The notes beneath the pieces are model-generated. The model was not told the DNA's origin and did not search any database. It saw nothing but the letters and a program-made list of their open reading frames with translations. A DNA stretch of 64,000 bases from Hemerocallis citrina (taxonomy: Eukaryota; Streptophyta; Magnoliopsida; Asparagales; Asphodelaceae): positions 172,549,004-172,613,003 of the forward strand of contig CM030368.1 of NCBI GenBank assembly GCA_017893485.1. The letters run 5' to 3'. The number at the start of each line of letters is the position of its first letter. Within the stretch, counting starts at the first letter, position 1. Positions 12,253 through 23,789 of the stretch are shown piece after piece. A program made the position numbers and the translations under genes.

Positions 12253-12341
12253 GAGAAATAAATAACTATATAAATGATAATGTATAAATGATATCAACAT
12301 TATTGCAAATGAAATACCGGGTCAGATTGAGATCTTAACAT

Positions 12342-12471
12342 GGAGAATAAAGCAAGCAATTGTTACTGGTAAGCGCTGGATATAAATAAGCTTCATCGAT
12401 TTAAGCGCTGGAGAATAAAGCAAGCAATTGTTACTGGTAAGCGCTGGATATAAATAAGCTTCATCGATCTA
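12342..12471. repeat. 68-bp tandem duplication inside the CACTA element
   Basis: Two nearly identical adjacent copies starting ggagaataaagcaagc (12342 and 12410) are joined at an AAGCGCTGGA repeat. They look like a local duplication by slippage or gap repair. Confidence 0.85.
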
Positions 12472-12749
12472 ATACTACATATTTGTTAATGTGTCCAAAT
12501 TTCTCTGAATTCAAACATTTACCATGACCATAACAACTACATCACTTCAATCCAATTTAATCCACTCTTTCCACCCATGTAACATAAATGAGCAACAATA
12601 AAATATCATTCTCTGTTATTGGTCATAACATGCATAGAAGTTCCTTTTACAATTTTTTTTTAAAAAAAACAGTTGTCCTAAACATAGTACCAAAGACGAA
12701 TAGAAATAAAATTTTCTGGCCTATAGAAGTGAAAATACCAACCCTTAAG

Positions 12750-12966
12750 AACTCAACAAAAGCAATACGAGTAGAGTGATGATAATCTCCAAGCAATCGC
12801 AAACGATAAACCTGAGCAAAAAAGACGTGACAATTGATGAAAGCCAAAGACAAAATAAATCAAATAAAATGAAATCAATAAATAAAAGGCACTAGTTGTA
12901 AGTATCTGAACAACTCACCAGTCCGCATATTGATTCAAAGGAGAGTTTGACATCGGCCTGAGAAAT
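12750..12966 (-). pseudogene. Captured fragment of a CID-type RRM RNA-binding protein gene (two exons and an intron)
   Basis: Exon 1 (12966-12919) reads ISQADVKLSFESICG and exon 2 (12811 to about 12750) reads VYRLRLLGDYHHSTRIAFVEF. Together they match my memory of the second RRM domain of plant CID8-13-like proteins (PAM2 motif plus two RRMs, binding poly(A)-binding protein). Splice sites are intact: AG before 12966, GTGAG after 12919, and CAG before 12811. The intron is still present, so the capture was at DNA level, not through mRNA. Similarity stops at about 12750, so only part of one domain is here. A protein search would settle identity. Confidence 0.72.
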
Positions 12967-13288
12967 CTGCATCAAAAAATTGCAATAATAGGATCACAGG
13001 AATAGCATATAAATATTGCATAACTATATCCCATGGGATAAGAAGAAACCAATATTTTCAAATTCTTACCTTCTTATCAATATTTGTACAGTAGATAGTT
13101 CGTGAGCATTGTCCCCACAATCATTTCCTGGCAGTTGGTATGTAGCATTGCTGCAGTGACATTATCTAGTTTCAGAATAACGATTGAGAAGAAGTGCATA
13201 TATAAAATTCACATTGTTAACTCTTTACTAGAAAGAAATACACTAATATGCTGTAGCTTACAGAACCAGTTAGGAATCCAACTCTTAC

Positions 13289-13450
13289 TTGATACCATAT
13301 GCAGATTGCAGTGACGGGTACAAACAGAACAAAAACCGGCCATGCAACCTGCGACATGACGATGATAGTCCCCACAATCATTATCATTGAAAAAACACAC
13401 CATCCCAGTTTTCCAGGTAGCTCCAAATCCAATACACTTTGATAGTCAAT
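13289..13450 (-). pseudogene. Captured exon of an ABCC (MRP-type) transporter gene
   Basis: The minus-strand reading QSVLDLELPGKLGWCVFSMI, then MSQVAWPVFVLFVPVTAICI and WYQ, matches the start of the second transmembrane domain of plant ABCC transporters, where DQS.LDL, MSQVAWQVF and ICIWYQ are typical. The exon ends at 13289 directly before a GTAAGA donor. It is open throughout but is only about 55 residues of a roughly 1500-residue protein. It lies within the CACTA element in the same orientation as the other fragments. Confidence 0.65.
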
Positions 13451-13905
13451 GGTCTTTAATTGACTACATAAACCTGATTTGGCTATAATGGAACCATGAT
13501 AACCTTTCATTACGTACAGAAGAGTATAACTGAGCCTTGTTCCATTCTTGTCTAGGAGAAAGAAACATCAATAAGGCGACATAGTTTACATGGGTTTTCA
13601 TGGTGCTTGCTCATCAGGAGTTGCATGAAGGAGCTTAGTTTGATTCTATTACTACTGAAGCTTGATATGATAAAGATGGCTATTTTTTTTAAAACATACT
13701 CCATCGTGCACACTTGCACAAAATTCTTTCAGAATATTCTACAGCAGTTATGAAACCAATAATAACCTTTAAACTGGAATAATCTATAACTCTTTATCCG
13801 CGACTCATATCTTATACAGCTTGGTAGATATGAGATTTCACAAGCTTATGAGACTTATGCTATATTACTTGCAAAACTAACATTTCACATGTTTCGATAC
13901 ATACC

Positions 13906-14292
13906 TGCTAATTTTTTCAAGTTAAATTGAGAAGGAACATTAGATTCATTCTCAGCTGTAGCTTTTGCAACCATGAGTCCTATGGCAACACTTTTCATCA
14001 CATCCAAACCAATACAAATAGAAGCAAGAATTCCAGCAACTAAGCAGTCACCGGCTCCCACAAGGCTCACCACTGATGCAGGAAGTGCTAGAAGATGGAA
14101 AGCATAGTAATCAGAGTTCAAGAAACTCTTCCAGTTCAAGGGAAAAGTTATATCCAGAAGTTCATACATATGCCTCCCAAAACTCGACAGGTTGTGGTTC
14201 TTCCCTAATTCCCTAATACCCTTGACAAATGGCAATAACACAGTAAGGTCAGCTAGTATATATCCAATTGTACTAAACATATCATGGTTCAA
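13906..14292 (-). pseudogene. Captured C-terminal exons of a PfkB-family kinase gene
   Basis: The minus-strand reading contains LPASVVSLVGAGDCLVAGIL and VAIGLMVAKATAENESNVPS. The GAGD motif is the anion-hole and catalytic-base signature of PfkB sugar and nucleoside kinases, and the surrounding words resemble the plant pseudouridine-kinase-like member of that family. A donor-like GTATGT follows LKKLAG at about 13905. The N-terminal two thirds of the enzyme are absent, so the fragment cannot be catalytic alone. The upstream part (about 14190-14292) is less certain. Confidence 0.65.
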
Positions 14293-14885
14293 ATATTCAG
14301 TATCTATATTGATACTTTACCATAAACAAGGGCCTAATCAGAATTTTTTTCCCTTCAATGCTACTGAAAAAATTACTATCTACAACACCTACATAGCTTT
14401 TACAAGGTTACACTGAAAGAATGTGGTAGTGCTTCTGGGAATTAAAATTTATAACGGCTATGAAAGCATACTACCATGCAAAAGAATGAAAGAAACTTAT
14501 TGGTGACAAGAAAACAAGTTTGTTAACCAAAAACACATGAAACAAAAGTTCTTTTGTTCATCAATTGAAACCCTTTTGCATATGGAGAGAGGTGAAAATT
14601 GAATGTTTGTTTACAAAAAAACTAGTGGAACGATCAATTCTAGTTAATTAGAATATCTCTATCACACTACAGTTTATATGGAAAGTTATCAACCTGAATT
14701 TTTTTCCTCGGTGCATCACAGTTATCCTTCACTGCCAACTCTTTCACACCTTCTTTTTGACTAAATATGTTCTTCTTTTGTGGCTGCACCATATGGATAT
14801 CCTACAAAACAAGGTGACTCGAATCAGGACCTAATAGTATGATTCTTTAGCAAAGACAATCACAACAAGGATTTTAAGAGCTCAC

Positions 14886-14948
14886 CTCTCTAAGCAAAGA
14901 GAAGTGAATCTCATGTGTCACCAGAGCAATCATAATCAGGTCAGCGTC
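14886..14948 (-). pseudogene. Captured exon of an XRN-type 5'-3' exoribonuclease gene
   Basis: This is a 63-nt exon in phase 0, with TTATTAG before 14948 and GTGAGC after 14886. It reads DADLIMIALVTHEIHFSLLR plus E, matching the highly conserved DADLIML.LATHE.HFSILRE block of XRN2/3/4 nucleases. A neighbouring phase-0 exon-like block (14801-14694, GATATCC to ATTCAG, bounded by TAG and GT) may be the next exon of the same gene, but I do not recognise its 36 residues. Confidence 0.7.
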
Positions 14949-15005
14949 CTAATAATCTCATGAGAAAAACCACAATTACAATCATTTCATACTAATGAGG
15001 TCAGT

Positions 15006-15186
15006 GGATCATAATAGACATTCCAAGGCACAAGACATGCATAAAGAAAGCATGGTAGAAAAGCTTATCTGTCACCTTTAACATCTCATTCTGTGCAGTG
15101 AGCAACTGGTCTCTCTGTTGAAGCCATTCCACGATAACCTGGATTGCAAGTATCTCTGATTTCCTCTTGTTTATCTCTTCCACCAA
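15006..15186 (-). pseudogene. Exon-like fragment with coiled-coil composition, source unknown
   Basis: The minus-strand reading EEINKRKSEILAIQVIVEWL, then QQRDQLLTAQNEMLK, is heptad-like and ends at a possible GTGACA donor near 15077. It has no stop and lies in the same orientation as the other captured pieces. I do not recognise the gene. It may be a fifth donor or part of one of the others. Confidence 0.35.
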
Positions 15187-15189
15187 AAT

Positions 15190-16500
15190 ATAGAGAAAAG
15201 TGAGACCAAGTTTCGCCCCACATTACTGTTCAAAAAATTAAACGAACTTTACCAATAAATGGAAAGAGAATTGGAAAGAGATGAATTATATAGAATAATC
15301 AATCTTTGCTAAATATTACAACTTGGCATAAAGAGAAAAACCTTGTACGGATCATAGTTGATGACCAGGGTTGGCAAGATGGTTATATCACAAGTCACTA
15401 CCAACCCAAATTTCGACATGTTATATATTTCAATCATGTTGTTTTGAGGACATTGATCATGAACAACATTAGAATGCCCAAAAATTCATTTTCTCATGGA
15501 AAAATTAACTTCATGAGTCCATGACAGAAGTACATGACAGAAGTAAGAATGTTAAAATAATAATTTGAAACAAAAGAAGGCAGGGAGCAAAATGAAATAC
15601 CTAGAGCACTGCTCTGTCTCCAGGACATACTAAAAACATTGGCTTCATGATCACCCATACACTTATTGACGCAAACCTAATGCATCACAAGTTAGCTTAC
15701 TTATCCCATGAAGCAAACAGTAATATGAAGACTGAACACAAAAATTTGAAACCTTAATAGATATCTTATAACAGCAAATGCACAAGCCATGCTAAAAGCA
15801 TTATTCTTCATCGGCTAACATAAAATTAATGATGAACTCCCACCAATGCCACAATCGATTTTGATAAGACAATTTATCCCCTTACAGTAAAACAAAACAA
15901 AACGAAAGACTTTTTGATATGAGTAAGGGTTGTTAAAACATCTTGGCAATCTACTATTTTTTTGACACAGTAATATCATCTCAGGCATTTATTTTTAGTG
16001 TAATTGTTCAACTATGTCCAACAATAATACAAATTGAAATTTTATTTTACTTCAATTGAATAATAATAATAATAATACATGATTAAAATACAGGATCCAT
16101 AAAAAAGAAATCATGCCCAAATCGTACCTTTGTTTTGGAACAAAAGTGATATAAAATTACCCAAATGATAACTTTCGTGTCCAGCTTACTTTCTTCAAGG
16201 TCAGAAACTGAAAACACATCCAATCCTAATGTTTAAAGAAGTTTTGCCAATAAGTGGGGAGGGTGATTGCATAAAACAACCCATACGATATCTGCCCTAA
16301 TATATATGTTATCATTTAGTTCAATCAGTAACATAGTTCAATCACCAGCCCTTCCTTCCAATTTCCAAAAATTTTGAAAAGGAGAAAATAAAAGGAGACA
16401 AACATGAGAGAGATGAGAACATACATCTGCTCTGACCAATCTCAATTCTATTATTAACCAATCTCACAAGTGTAATATAACTAAACCTTATCAATATTAC
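15190..16500. other. CACTA interior without recognised genes
   Basis: AT-rich sequence with no convincing coding region. It may hold intron sequence of captured genes, but I could not identify any exon. Confidence 0.5.
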
Positions 16501-16529
16501 TAAACAAGAATGATAATCTTTACCCAAAT

Positions 16530-16795
16530 TAGGAGGAGCGGCGAGGGAGGGAGAGCTTTGATTAGGGCAGAAGAAGGAGCGGCGAAGGAGGTGCGGCGAG
16601 GGAGGGAGAGCTTGATGTTGCGGCGCAAGGGACAAGAGAAGGCGAAGTAGGAGGAGCGACGAGGGAGGTGCGGCGCGATGGACAAGAGGAGGTGAAGTAG
16701 GAGGAGCGGCGAGGGAGGTGCGGCGCAATGGACAAGATGAGGCAAAGTAGGAGCGGCGGTGAGGGTGGTGCGGCGCGAGGGAAGAAATTGGGTTC
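16530..16795. repeat. GC-rich 52-bp minisatellite in the CACTA element
   Basis: Roughly five degenerate copies of a 52-bp unit (core ggagcggcgagggaggtgcggcg) occur, for example at 16666 and 16718. All three minus-strand frames read as alanine/proline/leucine-rich low complexity, which explains the overlapping long open frames here. They may derive from a captured GC-rich first exon. Confidence 0.7.
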
Positions 16796-19700
16796 GATGA
16801 AGAAGCGACAAGGAGAAGAGAGAGTTAGGTTAAGTGATTTGGAAAATTGGGGGAAATGAAAAAAGTGCGGGCTTTTAGAGCGGGTTTTTAGAAGAAAAAA
16901 AATTAACGGGCCTATCACGACATGTTATATGTAAAACACCGCCACTATTTACACCTATTGTAGCGTTTATGTGAAATGCCGGTTAAGAGAGTGTGTTTTT
17001 TTTTTATAAAAAAAACTTCTACATCTATCGCGACGTTTCATTGAAATGCTGGGATAGAAATGCCGCTACAGGCCCTGCGGTTTGTAGTGATACAACTTGT
17101 AATATAGAATACAATTTAAAGTTTATTTTTATATAAAATGTAATGTACAAATTTTTTAGAGACCAAGTTGCATGCACGTGCATTGCACGTACACGTGCAA
17201 AGCATCACTAGCATGGCCGGTTGTGAAGTTTGGAGGGAAATCAAATTTTTGAGTGGAGTCATGGGGTGATGGTTATTTGATCATGGGTAGTTAGTGTAAC
17301 TCCTCCTTAAATCTAAGCCATTTGTTCCTAACTCCTACTTCAATCTTAGCCATCTATTTCCCCAGATTTTTAGTATAAATACCCCCCCCCCCCTTTGGCT
17401 AGTATTCTTGTGCAAATTAATTCTTCCAAACCTATAGTTAAAATACATTATCTAGTAGTTTATTTAGTGAGTAAAAGATTGAGAGATTGTGTGGGATTGT
17501 GCTTGCATCAACAAGAAGAAGGAGAGGCCGGCTATCAAACGGAGTGCTCTCGGTTTGGTGTGCTCGGGTTGGCTTGTGCGCGCGTGTCCAAGGAGGAGGA
17601 TCATTCGGTTGCAAGGACATTCGTTTAGGAGGTTGCTAGTTGTATATTTCTCTCCATTTAAGGTGGGTAAATTTTCCATGTTTCTAATTAGGAATGCATG
17701 CTAGATTAAATTGAATGAATGAAGCATGAAAAAGATTAATAAGAGTACACATTTAATTGAAAAATGACTTATTGATTGATTGATATATGGATGTGCAATT
17801 GTATGTGGTTCTATTAGTAAAGGCAAAATTGTGTGTGAATTGATTATAGCCATAAATTATTGAAGAAAGTTTCATTATCTACATCACAAATTATGTACAC
17901 AAAAGTTAGTAGATTAACAATGCTACTTTATGCGTTAAATGAATCTTTTGTGTTTTATTGAAATGAATGAATTAAAATATAGATTTGTATGTTTGGTAAA
18001 CGATTAAAGACATAAATTAATATGAAGAATTGCTAGTAAAGAGATTTGAGATGTTAATTGTTAAGAAATGTCAAAAGAAGAAATGTGGTAGTTATAATGT
18101 AGAATCCGAATTAATTGTATGAAAAAAAATATGTTTTAATTGTTAAAAAAAAATTATTTTTTTCATACTAGTATGTAAATTATGTGAGGAAGAATCAATC
18201 AGGAATTTTACAGTAATTTTATAAAAGCAAAGTGAAATGAGGACTAGTTGAACATCGAAACGTTTTAATAACAGAGAGAATTGGTTTAAATAAATTTTGA
18301 TTTGCATTATTGACAACCTGAGCACGTAGCTCAAGTGGTCGGGATGGCTTAAATCGCTACACTGGGCTTTCGATCTGAGGTCGCTGGTTCGAATCCCCTG
18401 GGCAACACACTTTTGTTTCATGAATTTTTAAAATAAAGGATATCAGCGGCCGAGAACATTTAATGCTCTCAGCCCCTCATCCTAACGCAAATAGCGTTCA
18501 GCCTAGTGGTTGTGCCTTCGGTTGGTTTCCCTGTGGTTCTGGGTTCGAATCTCGGCTTTGGCAAGTTTGGAAAAAAAATATTTTTTTGAATGTTTGGTTG
18601 ATTGAAAAATTATGGGAAAAATATGTTTATTCTTTTAAAAATATATGAGACTTATGAAAAATAATTTGGGAATTATTTACATAAAATAAAATATGATTTG
18701 AGAACAAATGTGTAAATAGAACTATGGTTCCACATTGATATTTTTTTGTGAAATTATATCTTGCAAAAAGAACTTGAAATGAAGGATTAGAAAATTAATA
18801 TGGCGAAGAAAGAAATTATATTATGTGATGTGATGTAACTTATTCTCATTTGAGAATAGTGTGAAAACTATGAAGTGTGAATATTCATTTAGTGAAGTGA
18901 TTTTGATATGAAATTGATATTTGATGAAGTATAAAATTCTATGTATGATTATGGACTATTGAACAATTTAGAGATCATGCTATTGAAAAAGAAATCTGTT
19001 ATGATTATGAAAATGAATTTATGAGTTGGAAATTCTCAATTCGGAATTTGTGAATTGAAATTGAAACAAAAGAGTAGCTAAGTCTCCCCCGGCAATTGGA
19101 AAGAAATGAAATGAAATTTGAAATGAAAGACCAAGGTTGGTCATGTTTGAATAAATGAATAAGTCCGATTTAGTGGAGAGGCTAACTCTAGAGCTTTGAT
19201 TTTGTTCATGATTCTAATAAAAACTAAGGATTAGTGCATAGTGAAGATGTGATGAAAGTGAGAGAAAAATACAAGTATGAGAGTTAGAGTTTACGGTGCG
19301 GGTGTGTGAGCCACAGAATGCATGCTTGATGAGTCAAGACATGGCGTGGGCACAACTCAGTAATGATCGGACTTTAGCAACGCTTGTGGGATGTTTGGTG
19401 ACTACAAGAGGATCGTGTGCCATGAAGGAGGCTGAATTGCCACAGAATGCATGCTTGACGAGTCAAGACATGGCGTGGGGTTTCCCTCCAGGTTTTCTGT
19501 ACACGTGCTTGTACTCATAGATCATCTAGGATACTCACCGTAGTTACAGTAGTAGATTAAGGCATGGCGAGGGATTGAACCCTACAAAAATGAAGAACGA
19601 TTAAGAGGCTTGCCCTCGGACCTATGTAGTATGGGATGCATAGAATCCGAACAAGTGCGCATTAGTGTCATATAATATAAATAACTGCATTAAGGACTAA

Positions 19701-20110
19701 GTGCACAATCACAACACGACATCAATAGGGTAGTCCCTTTAGTTTGATATGTGACAAGTTTGTGTTTGTTAAATATGGAAAATAAGTTATACTATTTCCG
19801 GCATAGAGAGGATGGCCGTGTATAATGTTCGTCGGTTGAATAAACTGACGTACCCACAGTCTTATATGCAGGTAAGTGACATGATAAAGATTAAAGATGA
19901 ACGGATTCTTAAAGATTATTCAATGTTGTTGTACATTTATTTAAATGTTGTAATTTTTACTTCTGCTGTGCAATGTAAATTGTAATGTTTTACTTGTAAC
20001 TCTGATGTAAAGTGAAAAGTTCAAATTTCCTTGTAAAATTGTACTAAATGAAGTGGAAAGATCCTGTAGAATTCTCGAATTCAGTTGTATTTGGGGTTCG
20101 GGGCATTACA

Positions 20111-20605
20111 TAAGCTCTCAAGCTCGTGGGCAATTATGTCGAAACGGACGAGCATTTGGTCAACATTTTCACCTGGCAACATGCGGAACACATCAAATTT
20201 ATAAAAACACAAATTCACTTTAGCTTTTACCTTGAAAGCGGTTCCTTCATGCCGCTTCAGCATGTTGTTCCAGATCTCGTAGGCTGTTTTGCAGTTACGC
20301 CCGCATCACATTAGCTCTTCATTCTTCAACCCTGCATAAAGAGCTGTCATGGCTTTGGAATTTGCTGTTTTGAGGGGCAACTCTGCCGGTGTGAATGCCT
20401 TATTTCCATCGCTAACTGGGATTTCTGTTTTGTTGATACATACATTTCATACCTCTTCTCCGAGCATCTGTAAAAAATGAGACATACGAACTTTTCAGAC
20501 GTCATAGCATTTTCCATCAAAAAATGGTGATCATGTAAGACTTGTTCCATTGGAGACGAAAGGCTCCGATGAGTACAAGTTTTGGGGAGGAGGGATTTTG
20601 GCCAT
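20111..20605 (-). pseudogene. Copia gag N-terminal part (broken)
   Basis: A minus-strand ATG at 20605 lies about 55 bp inside the 5' LTR. It starts MAKIPPPQNLYSS, and a TGA follows within 30 codons. Further on, FRMLPGENVDQMLVRFDIIA is clear UBN2/gag sequence that joins the piece at 11118 once solo LTR B and its TSD copy are removed. Frameshifts are present around 20315-20560. Confidence 0.8.
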
Positions 20606-20647
20606 TGGACCTTTCGCTTAAACTTTTAAGCTTTTTATAAGCACCTC

Positions 20648-20659
20648 GCTCTGATACCA
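20648..20659 (-). other. Primer binding site (tRNA-iMet) of the copia element
   Basis: On the minus strand TGGTATCAGAGC starts one base after the LTR end at 20661. It is complementary to the 3' end of initiator methionine tRNA, the usual primer for SIRE-type copia elements. Confidence 0.9.
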
Positions 20660-20660
20660 C

Positions 20661-21661
20661 TGTGAATCACCATTAGGGGGGGTGAATAGGGTGATCGTGC
20701 GGAATTAAAAAAGTTGAAGTAATAAAGTAAAGTAAAGTAAAGTAAATGCAAGAGGGACAAGAAACGCAAACACAGATGACGCAGCGATATAACGTGGTTC
20801 GACCCCCAGGTCTACGTCCACACCACCTATTTGTAACAATTCTCCGCCACCAGCATTTCACTATACTCAAAACCCTTAGTATAGTGATTCTCGGATTCAG
20901 GCCGAGAGACCTACTACACCCACAAGACTTCTAATCTTAGTCCTGTTAATCTCATCGAAGTGGAAAGGAAAAGAAAAGAAAAACTCAAGATCACTTAAGA
21001 TCTTGACTAAAGAATACAACCAATTTAACGCTTTCACTCGGATTGATTATCAAGAGATTGGTTCAAAGTATTTTTCTCAGTAGCAATAGGTAGAGAAGAC
21101 ACAGTGGATTCATTCTATTAAGTAGAAGAGGAAGTGTATCGATCAAAAGTAGAAACGATATATTCCTAAAAAGGTATACAGCCTAAGTTGCGGTCGACCG
21201 GTATAAGTGTGTAGTCGACAATTCAGCTCTCTGACGTAGCTAGAGAGATGAAAGGTCGACCGCTTTCTTAATCAACTAAAGTTGCGGTCGACTGCAACGG
21301 TCGACCGGCATTAGGTACGGTCGACCGGTTCTTGGCTGTATAAATTGAATGCACTTTGTTTTCTTACCATAAACTAATCAATCTTTAATCAATCGTTTAC
21401 AATAAATATCTCACGAAAATATTACTAAAAATCATGTCTTGATAGATTGCTTGGAGGCCAATTAATTGAGAACTCCTTTTGAATAACTTCCTCTTTTGCC
21501 CGTGTATGCAATCTTCTTTTATTACTTTCCTTATTTGTATATTTGTGAATCTCTCTTGAACCTCTTTTTGGGGTTAATTGATCTTGAAAATCTGACACCC
21601 TAAATTCAAACTTATTAGTATAAGTTAGCATGTTCTGTGCACACCAAACTAAGGGTCAACA
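20661..21661 (-). mobile_element. 5' LTR of the SIRE-type copia element
   Basis: This 1001-bp LTR begins TGTTGACCC at 21661 and ends GGTGATTCACA at 20661 on the minus strand, with the tRNA-iMet site right after it. It matches the truncated 3' LTR at 194-1107. A GTAAA repeat (about 20726-20746) lies near its end. The U3 part (about 21188-21335) has the same CGGTCGACCG-like palindromes as the other LTR. The right flank (gtagaacctc) cannot be matched to a TSD because the other LTR is truncated. Confidence 0.9.
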
Positions 21662-22340
21662 GTAGAACCTCTTGATTAACTGGACTGCTTGGACTCGTGT
21701 CCCAATTCAAACAAATTTGGTCTGAGAGCTTTCTAAATGATATGCAACAGGTCCTGCACTTCCAGAGAAATTGAATTCCCTTTAGACTTTTCAGCTTTAT
21801 TAGATCGAGCTCACATTAATTTCGTAAGCTCGTCAGTTGTGAAGAAAATGAGCTTTTACTTGTTAAATTTTGCTTGAGTGAGGGTCTATTCAGCTTAGAG
21901 ATTTGTTTAATTATGCGATACATGTGAGCCAATTACCCTTTAAATTTTATATATAATTTATTGATTATTTGGAAAAGAAAAAAAATTATAAGTGAAAGAT
22001 AAAGTCTTAAAGAAAGAAGAGGGATGAGCTTCAAGCCCACATAAGTACAGTGGAGACCACTAATATCAAGGAATCATCAACAGCATAATCAGAAGTAATT
22101 TTCTTTTGATTGAAATTACCAATAAGGCGAATTAATACACACGGTAGTGATGACAGAAATTAGTCATTACACACACAACCAATGAAGTGAAGGTGCGAAG
22201 AGTGCAATTTCAACCATCTCCACGGAATTTTTATTAATTAAACAGAACCTATATATGCCACATTTCTATAGAATTTATACAAAGATAACCTATTCCATTC
22301 TAGCATATAAACACGACTGTTTCACAAGGATAACGAAAAA
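21662..22340. other. Non-coding flank, nothing recognised
   Basis: AT-rich sequence between the copia element and the host gene relic. I see no gene or repeat border. Confidence 0.5.
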
Positions 22341-22795
22341 ATGTATTTCTTTAATCCTGACAGGCTTTTCAAAATTCTTCTGATGGCAGCAAATTGAGAT
22401 CAAAGTCAAAGGGTGCATATCTTTGCCTTGAGAAAGCTAGTGGACAAGTCTGGTCAGGTTCCGGCTGGGAGTCTGACAATTGCATATTATTTCAAAGAAA
22501 ACGTGGGTAAGCAATTTGTAAGACAAGCTGGAATTCTTGCTGAATGCATAACTTCAATCAAATTATGTAGTATAAATCTTATGTTGATAGTATAGCATAT
22601 ATAGGTTAAGAGATTGTTTATATATTTTACCATTGCTTTCTTTGCTATATTGATGTTACGATCATCTTCCAATTCAGCATCGTCAAGCTTCCACGTGTTT
22701 CGATCATTATCCTATTATATCCCAGAAAAAGAAGAAAGAGAAATATTAGTATGACACCTCTACACATAGTTAACAACCAAATCATCTGATGTATG

Positions 22796-23123
22796 TCTCT
22801 ACTATTATAATGGGAGAAGGCCTTAGTGGTATTTGTCATTAATTTTTTTTTCTTTTTTCGTTTTGTCATTTTGAAGCCAAATGACTCATTTTGGTAAATA
22901 TTTTCGAAAGTGGACCAGTTTGGTAAATAGTTTCGGCAGTGGATCAGTTTGGAAATTATTTCTCTATTTTTTTTTTTGTCTTTTTCCTTCTTCCTCCGCG
23001 TGCACGTGCGAAAGTGGACCAGTTTGGTAAATATTTTTGACGGTGGATTAGTTTGGAAATTATTTTCCTTTTTTTTGTCTTTTTTCTTCTTCCTCCACGT
23101 GCATCGCACGTGCATGATACTAG
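22796..23123 (+). mobile_element. Probable non-autonomous Helitron
   Basis: It starts TCTCTACTATTATAATGGG. It ends with a hairpin (ACGTGC, loop ATC, GCACGT at about 23097-23111) followed 8 nt later by CTAG and a T, the layout of Helitron 3' ends. The interior contains an imperfect duplication (agtggaccagtttggtaaat at about 22910 and 23012, each followed by a T-rich block and a GCACGTGC-type sequence). The base before the 5' TC is G, not the usual A, so the 5' border is less certain. Confidence 0.5.
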
Positions 23124-23601
23124 TATAAAATAATGTCACCTTGTCATGAGTTTCTGAAGATGAAACTTTTCTGATGATATACTTTGAGAGGGTTGGCTGA
23201 CTCAAACATAAAATACTGCAGTAAAACACACCACAGAGAATAGAGAACAGAGAACAGAAGTGATATAAATTTCAGTGAGTAGCCTTAAAGGTTGTTAGCA
23301 ATTCAAACTGAGAGTTACAGAGGATGTTTGCATCGATTTAGAATAACAGAGAGATCAAATAAAATATAATTGGTCAAGATTAAATAAAATATAATTGGTC
23401 AAGATTGAAGGGCACGCTACTTTTTTTTTTACCTTAGGTTCCTGAACTTTGGTGGCATTTTTCTTGACTGCTTTCTTATGCTTATTCTTTTTGTTCCTGA
23501 TCCTGGCAGATGTCACAGGCTGACACTTAGGTTGGAATTCATGATGATGATGAAGAAACCCAATTTTGGCCCTGCAAGCTTTTTCTTTCTTGATTTCTTT
23601 G

Positions 23602-23789
23602 TGTTAGATATTATAGCCCAATACCCAATATGAGTTTGAGAGGGGGTGTTAGATATTATATTAGATTAGATATTGGTTTAGTCCCATATTGATTATGTAT
23701 CAGTTTAGTCTTCCATTCTCTCCTATATATAGGAGTGAACGAAATATAAAATTAGCCCAAAAGCTAATATAGGACTATAATATCTAACA
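23602..23789 (+). mobile_element. Miniature TRIM-like LTR element with deleted 5' LTR
   Basis: A 143-bp LTR (23647-23789, TGTTAGATATTATA to AATATCTAACA) is preceded by GAGAGGGGG, a polypurine tract. Before that, a 45-bp piece (23602-23646) again starts TGTTAGATATTATA. The whole is flanked by a perfect 5-bp TSD CTTTG (23597-23601 and 23790-23794). This fits an element whose 5' LTR and interior were almost wholly deleted, leaving about 15 bp of the first LTR. It interrupts the lysine-rich exon of the host gene relic. Confidence 0.7.

Larger units (their letters stand above)
11380..17089 (-). mobile_element. Pack-CACTA transposon carrying host gene fragments
   Basis: The element starts CACTACAAACTGCAC and ends with the inverse of CACTACAAACCGCAGG. 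It is flanked by the 3-bp duplication ATA (11377-11379 and 17090-17092), the hallmark of En/Spm (CACTA) transposons. Subterminal repeats of the TATAGCGGCG type fill 11399-11770 and reappear in degraded form at 16920-17075. No TNPA/TNPD transposase is visible in 5.7 kb, so the element is non-autonomous. The interior carries at least four exon fragments of unrelated plant genes, all on the minus strand, with introns kept. Strand is assigned from these fragments. Confidence is high for the element and moderate for some fragment identities. Confidence 0.9.
11119..20110 (+). mobile_element. Solo LTR B (Tekay-like), split by a CACTA element
   Basis: The ends TGTAATGCCCCG and CGGGGCATTACA are flanked by a perfect 5-bp TSD TAAGC (11114-11118 and 20111-20115). 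Without the CACTA element the LTR is 11119-11379 plus 17093-20110, about 3279 bp, nearly the length of solo LTR A. Its sense is plus: TATAAATA at about 17372 is followed by a C run, and its last 60 bp are the reverse complement of the first 60 bp of LTR A. It holds two tRNA-like segments (18316-18406 and 18485-18568) and a local duplication of a 37-bp block (about 19313 and 19440). Confidence 0.88.

Noticed and set aside
16342..16918. Long overlapping proline/alanine/leucine-rich open frames on the minus strand
   Set aside because: All three frames are open because of a GC-rich 52-bp minisatellite. There is no domain and no conserved start.
18316..18406. Possible tRNA gene (A-box and GGTTCGAATCC B-box)
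   Set aside because: The T-arm and acceptor arm do not pair properly by eye and similar segments recur in every LTR, so it is tRNA-like at best.
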